Shown here in pieces: positions 36,055-45,514 of a DNA stretch of 49,796 nucleotides. Under the pieces are notes generated by a model. The model ran no database searches. It was not told the origin of the DNA and saw nothing but the letters and a program-made list of their open reading frames with translations. Source of the DNA: Comamonadaceae bacterium UBA2334 (lineage in GTDB: Bacteria; Pseudomonadota; Gammaproteobacteria; Burkholderiales; Burkholderiaceae_C); the NCBI GenBank assembly GCA_002344885.1, contig DDUQ01000015.1:6198-55993 (forward strand). Reading direction: 5' to 3'. Every line of letters starts with the position of its first letter. Position 1 is the first letter of the stretch. A program made the translations under genes and the position numbers.

Positions 36055-38529
36055 ATGTCTTTTTACGATACCCGCCCCGCCACACTGGATGAAGCCAACC
36101 CGAATGCGTTCTGGTGGCCCACGCCGCCGTTCGCGGCTTACCCGCAGGTTGAAACGTCGTCCGGCCCCATGAAGGGGATGCTGGAAGGCATGAACCAGAA
36201 GACCACCCGTACGCTGCTGATGCATTTTGACCTGCGGGGCGGCATGATTTCTGTTCAGATCGCCAGGGGACAAAAGCCGCTCAATGTGCGGTTCCAGCAG
36301 TTTCGGCGGTTGGATCTGGACGAGCCTATTCACCCTGAGGCTGCCAACAGCGCAGACCCCCATGCTGCACTGCTGGCGCACCACCCGGTGTCGCCTTTCA
36401 TGGTCAAGTTTGGCGACGGCTCGGTTCTGGACGGTGGCACCATCGGTCACGTGGAGCTGGAACAGGGGCTGTTTCTGTTCCCACCGCTGGGCAGTGGTGG
36501 CAGTGTCACACGCATGTTCATTCCCCGGCATGCCTACCGCAGCTACAGCGTGGGTGAGCGGGTGGGTGAAATCCTGGTGGCGCAAGCCAGCGTGAGCGCT
36601 GGCGACCTGAACAAGGTCATCGTCGAGCAGGACAAACTGCGCCACCGCAAGCTGGGTGACGTGCTGGTCAGCCACCAGATCATTTCGCCCGAGCAGCTGA
36701 TCGAAGCCATTGACATGCAGTCCAAGCTGCCGGTCATGCGCCTGGGCGAGTCGCTGGTGGCCTTGGGCATGATCACCGACGATCAGTTGCGCGATGCCTT
36801 GCACCTGCAGAGCAAGGCGCAGGGCACCCCTCTGGGCGAACTGCTGGTGAACAAAGGGCTGGTCACGCGCGAGAACCTGCAGACCGCGCTGGCCCACAAA
36901 ATGGGCTACCCCATTGTGGACACCGCCACCTTTCCTGTGGAGCGCGACGCGCTCAAGGCCGTCAGTTACGCCATGGCCGAACGGCTGGCGCTGCTGCCGC
37001 TCATCCTGCGGGATGGCCGGCTGGTGGTGGCCATGGAGGACCCCACCCGCCGCGCTGCCATCAGCGAGCTGGAGTTTGCAACCCAGACCAAAGTGGTGGC
37101 CGCACTTGCCAAGCTGGGCACGGTGCTGAACGCGCTGGCGCCTGCTTACAGGCAACATGGTTTCGAGGTAACCCCGTCAGGCCGTGCCGAGTTGGGGCCA
37201 GTCGATGGCAGCGCGCTGCTGGCGCAGATGCAGACCGAAACGCCGGAGCCCACCGAAGAGGTCGATGTCAAGGCCGTCGAACAGAACGACAACCAGCTGG
37301 TGCGGCTGATCAACACCATGATCATCGAGGCGCACCAGCAAGGGGTGTCCGACATTCACGTCGAATGTCCGGCGGGAAAAAGCAAGATACGCATCCGCTT
37401 TCGCAAAGACGGGCAGCTCAAGAACTACCTTGAACTGCCACCCAACTACCGCGCCGCGCTGGTGGCCCGCATCAAGATCATGTGCGATCTGGACATCTCC
37501 GAACGCAGGCGCGCACAGGACGGCAAAATCAATTTCGCCAAGTACGTGCCCGAGCTCAAACTTGAGCTGCGTGTGGCCACCATCCCGACTGCAAACGGTG
37601 TGGAGGATGTGGTCATGCGTCTGCTGGCCGCATCCAAGCCGCTGCCGTTGGACAACATCGGGCTGTCACCCCGCAATTTCGAGAAGCTCAGCTGGGCGGT
37701 CAAACGCCCTTATGGCATGGTGTTGTGTGTGGGCCCTACCGGCTCTGGCAAAACCACCACGCTGCATTCGGCTTTGGGCTACATCAACGACGAGGGCACC
37801 AAAATCTGGACGGCGGAAGACCCGGTTGAAATCACGCAACCCGGTTTGCGCCAGGTGCAGGTCAACCCGAAGATCGACTGGACGTTTGCCAAGGCGCTCA
37901 AGTCGTTTCTGCGTGCCGACCCAGATGTGATCATGGTGGGCGAGATTCGGGATGCCGAGACCGCGCACATGGCGGTCGAAGCCTCGCTGACCGGCCACAT
38001 GGTGATGTCCACCCTGCACACCAACAGCGCGCCCGAAACCATCACGCGGCTCTTGGACATGGGCATGGATCCGTTCAACTTTGCCGACTCGCTGCTGGCA
38101 GTGTTGGCACAGCGCCTGGGTCGCCGTTTGTGCAAAGACTGCAAAACCAGCACACCGATGACCGAAGAGCAAATCAACGAACTGCTGGACGATTTCCTGC
38201 ACGTGTACGGTGATGCACCGATCCTGTCGCGCCAGGACCTGCAGGCCGAGTGGGTGCGCCGTTTCGGTGTCAATGGTCAGTTGATGCACACCCACGCGCC
38301 GGGCTGTGCCCAGTGCGACAACCGTGGGTTCAAAGGCCGGGTTGGCTTCCATGAACTGCTGACGGTTTCACGCGATTTGCGGCGCATGATCCAGAAAGGT
38401 GCCCGGGCAGAAGAAATCCAGGCTCAGGCGCTCAAAGAAGGCATGCAAACCTTGCGTCAGGATGGTCTGGAAAAAGTGTTGCAGGGCCTGACTTCACTGG
38501 ATGAAGTGCGCGCCATGAGCAACAACTGA
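36055..38529 (+). CDS. GspE/PilB-family secretion or pilus ATPase with MshEN domains
   Basis: An 824-residue AAA+-like hexameric ATPase. The catalytic half has Walker A GPTGSGKT (560-567), Asp box (EDPVEI), Walker B (VIMVGEIRDAETA) and a His box (GHMVMSTLHTN), plus a tetracysteine zinc site (CKDC ... CAQCDNRG). Residues 160-330 hold two MshEN-type repeats (VGEILVAQASVSAGDLNKVI; RLGESLVALGMITDDQLRDAL; PLGELLVNKGLVTRENLQTAL), the RLG-x2-L-x3-G pattern that binds c-di-GMP in MshE and related ATPases. The N-terminal 150 residues are an extra domain without a clear family (LMHFDLRGGMISVQIARG). It is on its own, not in a type II secretion or type IV pilus operon. It probably powers pilus assembly or secretion under c-di-GMP control. 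Confidence 0.85.
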   Translation: MSFYDTRPATLDEANPNAFWWPTPPFAAYPQVETSSGPMKGMLEGMNQKTTRTLLMHFDLRGGMISVQIARGQKPLNVRFQQFRRLDLDEPIHPEAANSADPHAALLAHHPVSPFMVKFGDGSVLDGGTIGHVELEQGLFLFPPLGSGGSVTRMFIPRHAYRSYSVGERVGEILVAQASVSAGDLNKVIVEQDKLRHRKLGDVLVSHQIISPEQLIEAIDMQSKLPVMRLGESLVALGMITDDQLRDALHLQSKAQGTPLGELLVNKGLVTRENLQTALAHKMGYPIVDTATFPVERDALKAVSYAMAERLALLPLILRDGRLVVAMEDPTRRAAISELEFATQTKVVAALAKLGTVLNALAPAYRQHGFEVTPSGRAELGPVDGSALLAQMQTETPEPTEEVDVKAVEQNDNQLVRLINTMIIEAHQQGVSDIHVECPAGKSKIRIRFRKDGQLKNYLELPPNYRAALVARIKIMCDLDISERRRAQDGKINFAKYVPELKLELRVATIPTANGVEDVVMRLLAASKPLPLDNIGLSPRNFEKLSWAVKRPYGMVLCVGPTGSGKTTTLHSALGYINDEGTKIWTAEDPVEITQPGLRQVQVNPKIDWTFAKALKSFLRADPDVIMVGEIRDAETAHMAVEASLTGHMVMSTLHTNSAPETITRLLDMGMDPFNFADSLLAVLAQRLGRRLCKDCKTSTPMTEEQINELLDDFLHVYGDAPILSRQDLQAEWVRRFGVNGQLMHTHAPGCAQCDNRGFKGRVGFHELLTVSRDLRRMIQKGARAEEIQAQALKEGMQTLRQDGLEKVLQGLTSLDEVRAMSNN

Positions 38530-38550
38530 CGCAACAACTGACCGCGCTTG

Positions 38551-38576
38551 CCCACCGGCCTGGTCAGGCGGGTGGC
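38551..38576. terminator. Hairpin between the convergent ATPase and kinase genes
   Basis: CCACCGGCCTG (38552-38562) and CAGGCGGGTGG (38565-38575) form an 11-bp stem with one mismatch and a two-base turn. There is no T-run on either strand. It lies in the 55-bp gap of two convergent genes and may act as a weak bidirectional terminator. Confidence 0.4.
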
Positions 38577-38584
38577 ATGGGCCC

Positions 38585-40849
38585 TCAGGCGGTCTCGTCG
38601 GAGGCAGGGGCAACGGTCGGCAGGTGCATCACGAAGCGGGTGCCATTGCCCGGTGTGCTGTGCAACTCGATGCGGCCGCCCAGCACCCCTGTCACGGTGT
38701 TGTGCACGATGTTCAGCCCCAGGCCCGACCCGCCTTGCCCCAGCTTGGTGGTGAAAAACGGGTCAAACGCCCGTTTGCGGACAGCCTCGCTCATGCCCAC
38801 ACCATCGTCCGCCACGTCCAGTGTCACCCAGCCTGGGCTGTCGGTGCGTGCCGCAATGCGCACTGTGCCGTGGGGACGTTGGTCAAAGCCGTGCAGCAGG
38901 GCGTTTTGCAGCAAATTGCCCAACACACGGCCCAATGCGCCGGGGTAGCTGTCAAGCGTGAGGGTCTCTGGCAGATCGGCTTGCACGACGTAGGGGGTGT
39001 GCTTCCAGGTGACGCGTGACAGTGCCAGCACGTCGCCCACCAGTGACGAGAGCGTGAACGTCCGTCGGTGTTCGCCCGCCTGGTCCACCGCCAGTTGCTT
39101 GAAGTGTTGCACCATGTCGGCTGCCGCATTCAAGCCACGCATCAGCAGGTCGCTGGCCTGCTGGGCGTCTTTCAGGTAGTGCTCGAACCCGGTTCGCTTC
39201 ATCGTGCCCTGCTGCCATTCGGATTGGATTTCGCGTGTGCGGTGACTCAGGGTGGATGCTGTTGTGACGCAGTTGCCGATGGGCGTGTTCAGTTCGTGAG
39301 CCACACCGGCCACGATGCGACCCAGAGCTGCCAGCTTTTCGCTTTGTACCAGTGTGTCCTGGGCTTGCTGCAGCGTGGTCATCGCGTCTCGCAACTCGGC
39401 GGTGCGCAAAGCCACTCGTTGCTCGAGTTCCCGGGTCAGCTGCTGGAAATCATGTTCGGCCTTGCGTTGTGCGCTCAGGTCGCGGGCCACACCCAGGTAG
39501 CCGACCGCTCGCCCGTGCCGGTCCCGTACTGTGCTGATGGCAAGTGACACCGCCAGGCGTTCACCGCTGTGGGTCACAAACGTCCAGCAGCGCGGTGCGG
39601 CGGCCTGGTCGTTGGCCAGTTGGGCAAAAACGTCAAAGCCAACGGGCACCGGTTGACCGGGCTGGGCAATCTCCTGTCCGACAGCGGCCACCTCAGCCAG
39701 GTCGTGCCACAGGGCCGGTGTGTGACCGGCCACATGTGCCTCGGTGTATCCCAGCATCTGCTGGGCTCCCCGGTTGAACACGGTGGTGATGCCGTTCAGG
39801 TCGGTCGAAATGATGGCCACTTCTGTTGCAGCGTCCAACACAGCCTGCAAATGGTCGCGGGCGGCAACCGTGTCTGCCTGTGCTTGTTGCAATGCCGCCT
39901 GGTCGATTGCAGACTGTGCCATTCGGGCTTTGAGTTCGCGGTGCCGCAGACGCAGCCGCTGTGTGTTGCGGCTCAGCAGCGCCACCAGGCAGGTGACCAG
40001 GACGCCAGCCAGCAGTACCCCCCAGGTTTCCCTGCCCCAGCCAGTGCGCTCCCAGCCGCCGTGGGGTCTGGCCACGAGTGTCCAGTCAGCACCGTCAAAC
40101 CTGACGTGTGTCGACACCGCATCGGGTTGCTGTGCACTGGCCTGACCCCAGAGGGTCCATTGACCGTCTGACGCAGCCGGGTTGATCAATGCAATGTCCA
40201 GTTCCGCGTCGGGCGCAATGCCGCCTGCCAGCAAAAAGCGCCCCAGGTCCAAAGCGATGGAGACCTGTCCCCAATACCGCGTCTCCTCGCCCTCCCGCAG
40301 GAAAACCGGACTGCGTTGAATCAGCCCCAGCCCGCCTTGCACCATGTTCACCGGGCCAACGATGATGGGCCGGCCCAACTCCCTTGCGCGCTGCACCTGC
40401 GCCCATTGGGCCGGTACGGTTCGGTAGTCGAGGTTGAGCAACCGTTCGTTACCGGCCATCGGGTACACGTATCGGGCCACATCGTCAGGTGCGGCGACCA
40501 CGCTGCGCATGTAAGGTACCAGCGTGAGGCTGCGGGCGACCAGTCGCGCAAAGCGGTCTTGCGAAATGATGCCGTCTGTCTGCACCAGCGTTGACACACC
40601 GGCTGTCGGGCTGAAAGCGACCTGGGCCTGTGCCACCAGTCGATCACGCATGACAGCCAGTTTTTGCCGTGCGCGCTCTTGTTGGGCGACCAGGTCATGC
40701 TGAGCGTGAGACTGTTGGACGGCGTAGGCCAGTGCCCCGCAGGCCAACAGGCACAACAACGCCGGCAGAAGGGTGATCAGCCAGGTCGTTCCATCGTCGC
40801 GCAGCTTTTCTATGGCGTTGGCTTGGGTTTCAGGCATGGTTGGCGACAT
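38585..40849 (-). CDS. CHASE/PAS sensor histidine kinase
   Basis: A 754-residue membrane sensor kinase. It has a first membrane helix (LLPALLCLLACGALAYAVQ), a periplasmic CHASE domain (SLTLVPYMRSVVAAPDDVARYVYPMAGNERLLNLDYRT and RSPVFLREGEETRYWGQVSIALDLGRFL), a second helix (VLLAGVLVTCLVALLS), one PAS-PAC unit (VLDAATEVAIISTDLNGITTVFNRGAQQMLGYTEA), a coiled-coil stretch, the phosphoacceptor AGVAHELNTPIGNCVTT and a HATPase_c domain (LQNALLHGF, DDGVGM, FFTTKLGQGGSGLGLNIVHN). All kinase motifs are intact. It diverges from the larger kinase at 41000. CHASE domains often bind small molecules such as cytokinin-like compounds or peptides; the ligand is unknown. No response regulator is fused. Confidence 0.87.
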   Translation of the reverse strand: MSPTMPETQANAIEKLRDDGTTWLITLLPALLCLLACGALAYAVQQSHAQHDLVAQQERARQKLAVMRDRLVAQAQVAFSPTAGVSTLVQTDGIISQDRFARLVARSLTLVPYMRSVVAAPDDVARYVYPMAGNERLLNLDYRTVPAQWAQVQRARELGRPIIVGPVNMVQGGLGLIQRSPVFLREGEETRYWGQVSIALDLGRFLLAGGIAPDAELDIALINPAASDGQWTLWGQASAQQPDAVSTHVRFDGADWTLVARPHGGWERTGWGRETWGVLLAGVLVTCLVALLSRNTQRLRLRHRELKARMAQSAIDQAALQQAQADTVAARDHLQAVLDAATEVAIISTDLNGITTVFNRGAQQMLGYTEAHVAGHTPALWHDLAEVAAVGQEIAQPGQPVPVGFDVFAQLANDQAAAPRCWTFVTHSGERLAVSLAISTVRDRHGRAVGYLGVARDLSAQRKAEHDFQQLTRELEQRVALRTAELRDAMTTLQQAQDTLVQSEKLAALGRIVAGVAHELNTPIGNCVTTASTLSHRTREIQSEWQQGTMKRTGFEHYLKDAQQASDLLMRGLNAAADMVQHFKQLAVDQAGEHRRTFTLSSLVGDVLALSRVTWKHTPYVVQADLPETLTLDSYPGALGRVLGNLLQNALLHGFDQRPHGTVRIAARTDSPGWVTLDVADDGVGMSEAVRKRAFDPFFTTKLGQGGSGLGLNIVHNTVTGVLGGRIELHSTPGNGTRFVMHLPTVAPASDETA

Positions 40850-40999
40850 GGCGGGTGCATCGTAATGCACCGATCGGCATCTGCACAAGGCAGGCACAAC
40901 GGTTGGGGTGCAAATTGTGACGCTGATCTTGCCGTACAGGCCACTGTGGCTGGGGTAGGTGTGGTTGTTGTCGAGGGCGGCTTGGTGTAGGGTACGTCC

Positions 41000-43900
41000 A
41001 TGACAGTCAACCTTGAAATGGCCGAAGGTTTTTCGATTGCCAGTGGTGCGCTGATGGCCGTGCTAGCGCTCCTGCTCTGGCGTCATCACCCCACACGCCC
41101 TGCCTGGGGGCTGAGGTGGTTTGCTGTTGCCATGGCATGTGGTGCGGTGGTGGATGTGCTGGCACCCGTGCTGATCACGGGGGCGTTCCGTGACAGTTCT
41201 TTCGATCATGCGTCTGGTGCAGCGGGAACCCTCGCATTGATGCTCGGATTCGGCAGCCTGTCCGCACTGGTGGTGGGCATCCGGTGCTATGTACTGCGCA
41301 GCCCCGCCCGACCGTGGCTGTTGTTTGCGCTTGTCTGGTGTGTCAGCCAACTGCTTGCCGTGGTTAGCGTGGTGGCCTGGAAACTCACGTTTGTGGTTGA
41401 CCTGATCGCTGCTGCTTGTTTTCTGTACGGTGCGGCGCTGTCGGTGGCGGCGTCCCGCCGCGAGCCGGGCATGGGACATGCATGGGTGGCCCTGGCGTTT
41501 TTGGGGCAACCTTTGGCCTTGGCCGTGCTGGCTTTGATTTCGGTCGACCCGAGGGCAGCCCGGTACTTCGCGGCCGTTCCTTACGCGGCTGTCGGCCTGG
41601 TGCTGCTGTCTGCCAGCCTCGTGCGTTTGCGCAATGAACTGGTCGATGAACTGGCTGCCCGCGTGCGGGCGGAAGAGGGTTTGTCCAATGCACGTGATGC
41701 CTTGCAAAGAAGCCATGCCGTTCAACAGGCGTTGCTGCAACAGGCACCGGTGCCCATGGCGTATTCCCCGTTGGTGGAAGGGCGTTTGACACACACCTAC
41801 TGGAACCAGGCGTGGTACCGTGCCTTCGGTCACCCTGTGGGGTCGCGAGAGGGCGATCTGGGCTCCAGTTTCGACTTTTACGTCGAGCCTGACACGCGAG
41901 GCCAGTATGTGGCACAAGTCATGGCACATGGTCGGGCAGGGCCGTTTGACGTCCGTTTGAAGACATCCGGCGGGACGGAGCGGCGTTGTCAGGTGTATGG
42001 CAGCCTGATCGACTCTGACGATGGCCAGTTCATCGTCACCACATTTATCGACGTCACGGAGATGCATGCCAACCACCAACGGCTGCGCGAGTTCGAGACC
42101 ATGGTGCAGAGCGCGGACGACGGCATCATCGTCATCCACGATGGGGTGATCCTGCACATCAACCCGGCTGTGGAGCGGATGTTCGGTAGGGAGCGCGAGC
42201 AGATTGTCGGCAGGCGGCCGGTCGAACTCTCCCCGCCACGGCAGCCCGACGGTCGGCCGTCTGCCGACGCGGCTCAGGGACGCATTGCGGCGGCTTCGGC
42301 AGGCGAGGCGCAGCGTTTTCATTGGCAACACTTGCGGGCAGATGGCAGCGTGTTCACGGCACAGGTGGCGCTGACCGGTGTTGAGGGTGTGGCGGGGCGG
42401 GTGGTGGCTGTGTTGCGTGATGTGACCGACGAAATGGCCAACGCGCAGGCACTGGCCCGCAGCGAGGCCAGGTTTCGCTCCATCATCACCGTGGCCAACA
42501 TCGGTGTTTGGCAGTACAACCACGCCAGCAAGTCGATGTGGTGTAGCCCTGAAATTTTCACCATGGTGGGGCTCGACCCGGCGGCGTTCGCCATGGATCA
42601 GCATTTCTACCGGCGAAAGCACTGGATGGAGCTGGTGCATCCCGAAGATGCCCAGCCCAGTGTGGACAGGTTCCTCGCTTACCTGGAGGGCGGTTCGGTC
42701 GGTATGTACGAAAACCAGTTCCGCATGCGCCACGCCGATGGCCGTTGGGTTTGGATCTTGTCGCGCGGGCAAACCATCCGGGAAGAGGGAGGCGCGCCCA
42801 CCGATGTCACCATCGGTGCGCATGTCGACGTGTCGCACATCAGGCAAGTGCAGGACGACTTGCGCGCCAGCAGGGATCAGTTCCAGTCACTCATCGAGAA
42901 CATGCCCGGCACGGCCTTTCGTTGCCTGTACGACGCTGACTGGACGATGTTGTACCTCAGTGCCAACGTCGACAGCATCACGGGCTACAAAGCGGATGAG
43001 CTGATTGGCAATTCATCCGTGTCGTACGGCCAACTCAACCACCCTGACGACAACGCGGCGGTGGGTTTCGAGGTGGCGGCCGCCATCGAGGCCAACCGGC
43101 CGTGGGAGGTTCAGTACCGCGTGCGGCACCGGGATGGCGCATACCGCTGGGTGTCCGAGAAAGGCAGGGCCATTCGGGACGAGGCTGGCAAGGTGTTGTA
43201 CCTGGACGGCTTCATCACCGATGTGACCGCCAAGGTTCAGGCAGAGGCGGAACTTAAAAACAGTCAAACCCTGCTGCAGGCCACTTTTGACCTGCTGCCT
43301 GAGCCATTGGCCCAAATCGATGCCGCCACGGGCCGGTATGTCGATGTGAACAACATGTGGGTCGAGCGCTTGGGTATTCCCCGTGACGAAGCCATCGGCA
43401 AAACCACACTGGAGTTGGGTTTGTGGATGAACTCGGCAGACCGGGCTGCGATCCGGGCCAAGCTGGAGGCCGATGGTGCAATTGCCTCTTTGCCGGTGGT
43501 GTACCGCCACCCATCCGGCATGCCCATTGATTGCGAGGTGTCGGCAACCAACATGGCATTCGGCGACCGCCGCATCGGTTTGTGGCTTACGCGGGATGTG
43601 ACCCAAAAGAAAGCGGCCGATCGTCAACTGGCCAAGGCCCATCAGATGACCGAGGCGATCGCTCGGGCGCAGATGGCGTTCATCGTTCAAAAAGACCGTC
43701 GCCTGTCGTTTGATGGTTTGCTGGCCGACATTCTGTCGCTGGCTGACAGCGAATATGGGTTCATCGGTGAAGTGCTGCATGACCGCGGTGGTCAGCCCTA
43801 TCTGAAAACGTGTGCTATCACCAACATTGCCTGGAACGATGAGACCAGACGTTTTTACGAGGCTAATGCGCCGAAAGGCATGGAGTTCAACAACCTGCGT

Positions 43901-45448
43901 ACCCTGTTTGGCGCGGTGATGCAAACGGGGCAGGCCGTCATTGCCAACGAGCCTGGTCGCGACCCGCGCCGAGGTGGTTTGCCGGCCGGTCACCCCGCAC
44001 TGGACGCATTTCTGGGTGTGCCGGTTCACCACGGGGAAGAGCTTGTGGGCATGTTCGGCGTGTCCAACCGCCCGGGCGGTTACGACGAAGCGCTGATCGA
44101 CTACTTGCGGCCCATGACGGCGACCATTGGCCAGTTGATTGCAGCCATGCGTGCTCAAATCAGACAGCAGGAAACAGAACTGCGCCTGAACTCCATCAGC
44201 AACAACCTGCCCAACAGCATGGTTTACCAACTGGATTGTGGTGAGGACGGGGCGACGCGGCACTTCACCTACCTGAGCGCGGGTGTCGAACACTTGCACG
44301 GGTTGAGCCACGCGGCGGTGATGGCGGATGCCGGTGTGCTGTATGCACAGATTCACCCTGAAGACCTGCCGCTGTTGGTGGCCAAAGAGGCCGCTTGTAC
44401 GGCCACCATGTCCGAGTTCAACACCGAATACCGGGGGCGTGGTCCGGACGGGACGGAGCGTTGGTTCTACCTGAGTTCCACCCCCAGTCGCAATGCCAGC
44501 AACCACATTGTCTGGGACGGCATTGAGCTGGACATCACTGCGCGCAAGGAAATCGAGAAGAAGCTGGCTGACCTGAACCAGACGTTGGAAGCCCGTGTGT
44601 CGGAGCGAACGTGGGAGCTCACGACAGCGCTGAATGACCTCAACCGGACGCAACAGGAGTTGATTCAGTCAGAAAAGCTGGCATCGCTGGGGTCGCTGGT
44701 GGCGGGAGTGGCCCACGAGTTGAACACGCCCATCGGCAACGCCGTCACCGTATCGAGCACGCTGGTGGATGTCAATGTGCGCATGCGCGAAAAAGTGGCC
44801 ACCGGGCTGACCCGATCGGCTTTGAACGAATACCTGGACACCATTGGCGAAGCGGGCGACATGCTGACACGCAACCTCATGCGCGCGGCCGACCTGGTGA
44901 CCAGTTTCAAGCAAGTCGCTGTGGATCAGGCCAACCACCAGCGCAGGGAGTTCAAGCTCGAAGAAATTTTGTCCGAAGTTCAGATCGTGATGGCACCCGC
45001 TTTGCGCAAAGCCCATGTGACCTTGCAGATCGACGTACGCGACAACCCGACGCTTGACAGCTACCCCGGCGCACTCAGCCAGGCGCTGATGATTCTGATC
45101 AGCAACGCCGTCACCCATGCGTTTGAAGGGCGCGAATCGGGCAGGGTGTCCATCACGGCGTGCGCATCGGGTGCCGACCGGGTTCAGGTTGTGGTGGCAG
45201 ACGATGGCATCGGCATTGCAGAGGCCAGCCTGGGCCGGATATTCGAGCCGTTTTTCACCACCAAACTGGGCAAGGGCGGCTCCGGCTTGGGGTTGCACAT
45301 TTGCTACAACGTGGTCACCGGACCGTTGGGTGGTCGGCTCACAGCAGAAAGCACGTTGGGAAGCGGTACCCGTTTGCTGCTCGACCTGCCGCTCGCCGCC
45401 CCTGCGGTCAAGGCCGATAGCACCACCCTGCCATCAGGAGCAGGCTGA
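41000..45448 (+). CDS. Very large multi-PAS/GAF sensor histidine kinase
   Basis: A 1482-residue kinase. The N-terminal 210 residues have seven or eight membrane helices without a long periplasmic loop (MASE-like). Then come six PAS domains (starting near QQAPVPMAYSP, MVQSADDGIIVIHDG, IITVANIGVWQYN, LIENMPGTAFRCLYD, TFDLLPEPLAQIDAA, ISNNLPNSMVYQLD), with one GAF domain (FIVQKDRRLSFDGLLADILSLADSEYGFIGEVL ... FLGVPVHHGEELVGMFGVSN) before the last. The phosphoacceptor region is AGVAHELNTPIGNAVT, and the HATPase has NAVTHAF, DDGIGI and FFTTKLGKGGSGLGLHI. It lacks a receiver domain. It shares almost the same phosphoacceptor block with the divergent kinase at 38585, so both may address the same regulator, possibly the REC protein downstream. 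Confidence 0.88.
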   Translation: MTVNLEMAEGFSIASGALMAVLALLLWRHHPTRPAWGLRWFAVAMACGAVVDVLAPVLITGAFRDSSFDHASGAAGTLALMLGFGSLSALVVGIRCYVLRSPARPWLLFALVWCVSQLLAVVSVVAWKLTFVVDLIAAACFLYGAALSVAASRREPGMGHAWVALAFLGQPLALAVLALISVDPRAARYFAAVPYAAVGLVLLSASLVRLRNELVDELAARVRAEEGLSNARDALQRSHAVQQALLQQAPVPMAYSPLVEGRLTHTYWNQAWYRAFGHPVGSREGDLGSSFDFYVEPDTRGQYVAQVMAHGRAGPFDVRLKTSGGTERRCQVYGSLIDSDDGQFIVTTFIDVTEMHANHQRLREFETMVQSADDGIIVIHDGVILHINPAVERMFGREREQIVGRRPVELSPPRQPDGRPSADAAQGRIAAASAGEAQRFHWQHLRADGSVFTAQVALTGVEGVAGRVVAVLRDVTDEMANAQALARSEARFRSIITVANIGVWQYNHASKSMWCSPEIFTMVGLDPAAFAMDQHFYRRKHWMELVHPEDAQPSVDRFLAYLEGGSVGMYENQFRMRHADGRWVWILSRGQTIREEGGAPTDVTIGAHVDVSHIRQVQDDLRASRDQFQSLIENMPGTAFRCLYDADWTMLYLSANVDSITGYKADELIGNSSVSYGQLNHPDDNAAVGFEVAAAIEANRPWEVQYRVRHRDGAYRWVSEKGRAIRDEAGKVLYLDGFITDVTAKVQAEAELKNSQTLLQATFDLLPEPLAQIDAATGRYVDVNNMWVERLGIPRDEAIGKTTLELGLWMNSADRAAIRAKLEADGAIASLPVVYRHPSGMPIDCEVSATNMAFGDRRIGLWLTRDVTQKKAADRQLAKAHQMTEAIARAQMAFIVQKDRRLSFDGLLADILSLADSEYGFIGEVLHDRGGQPYLKTCAITNIAWNDETRRFYEANAPKGMEFNNLRTLFGAVMQTGQAVIANEPGRDPRRGGLPAGHPALDAFLGVPVHHGEELVGMFGVSNRPGGYDEALIDYLRPMTATIGQLIAAMRAQIRQQETELRLNSISNNLPNSMVYQLDCGEDGATRHFTYLSAGVEHLHGLSHAAVMADAGVLYAQIHPEDLPLLVAKEAACTATMSEFNTEYRGRGPDGTERWFYLSSTPSRNASNHIVWDGIELDITARKEIEKKLADLNQTLEARVSERTWELTTALNDLNRTQQELIQSEKLASLGSLVAGVAHELNTPIGNAVTVSSTLVDVNVRMREKVATGLTRSALNEYLDTIGEAGDMLTRNLMRAADLVTSFKQVAVDQANHQRREFKLEEILSEVQIVMAPALRKAHVTLQIDVRDNPTLDSYPGALSQALMILISNAVTHAFEGRESGRVSITACASGADRVQVVVADDGIGIAEASLGRIFEPFFTTKLGKGGSGLGLHICYNVVTGPLGGRLTAESTLGSGTRLLLDLPLAAPAVKADSTTLPSGAG

Positions 45449-45514
45449 CCGCCGTTGCATGGACGCGCTGCCGACTGTGGGGTACCGGGGCAGTGACGAC
45501 AGATGCAGGGCTTT

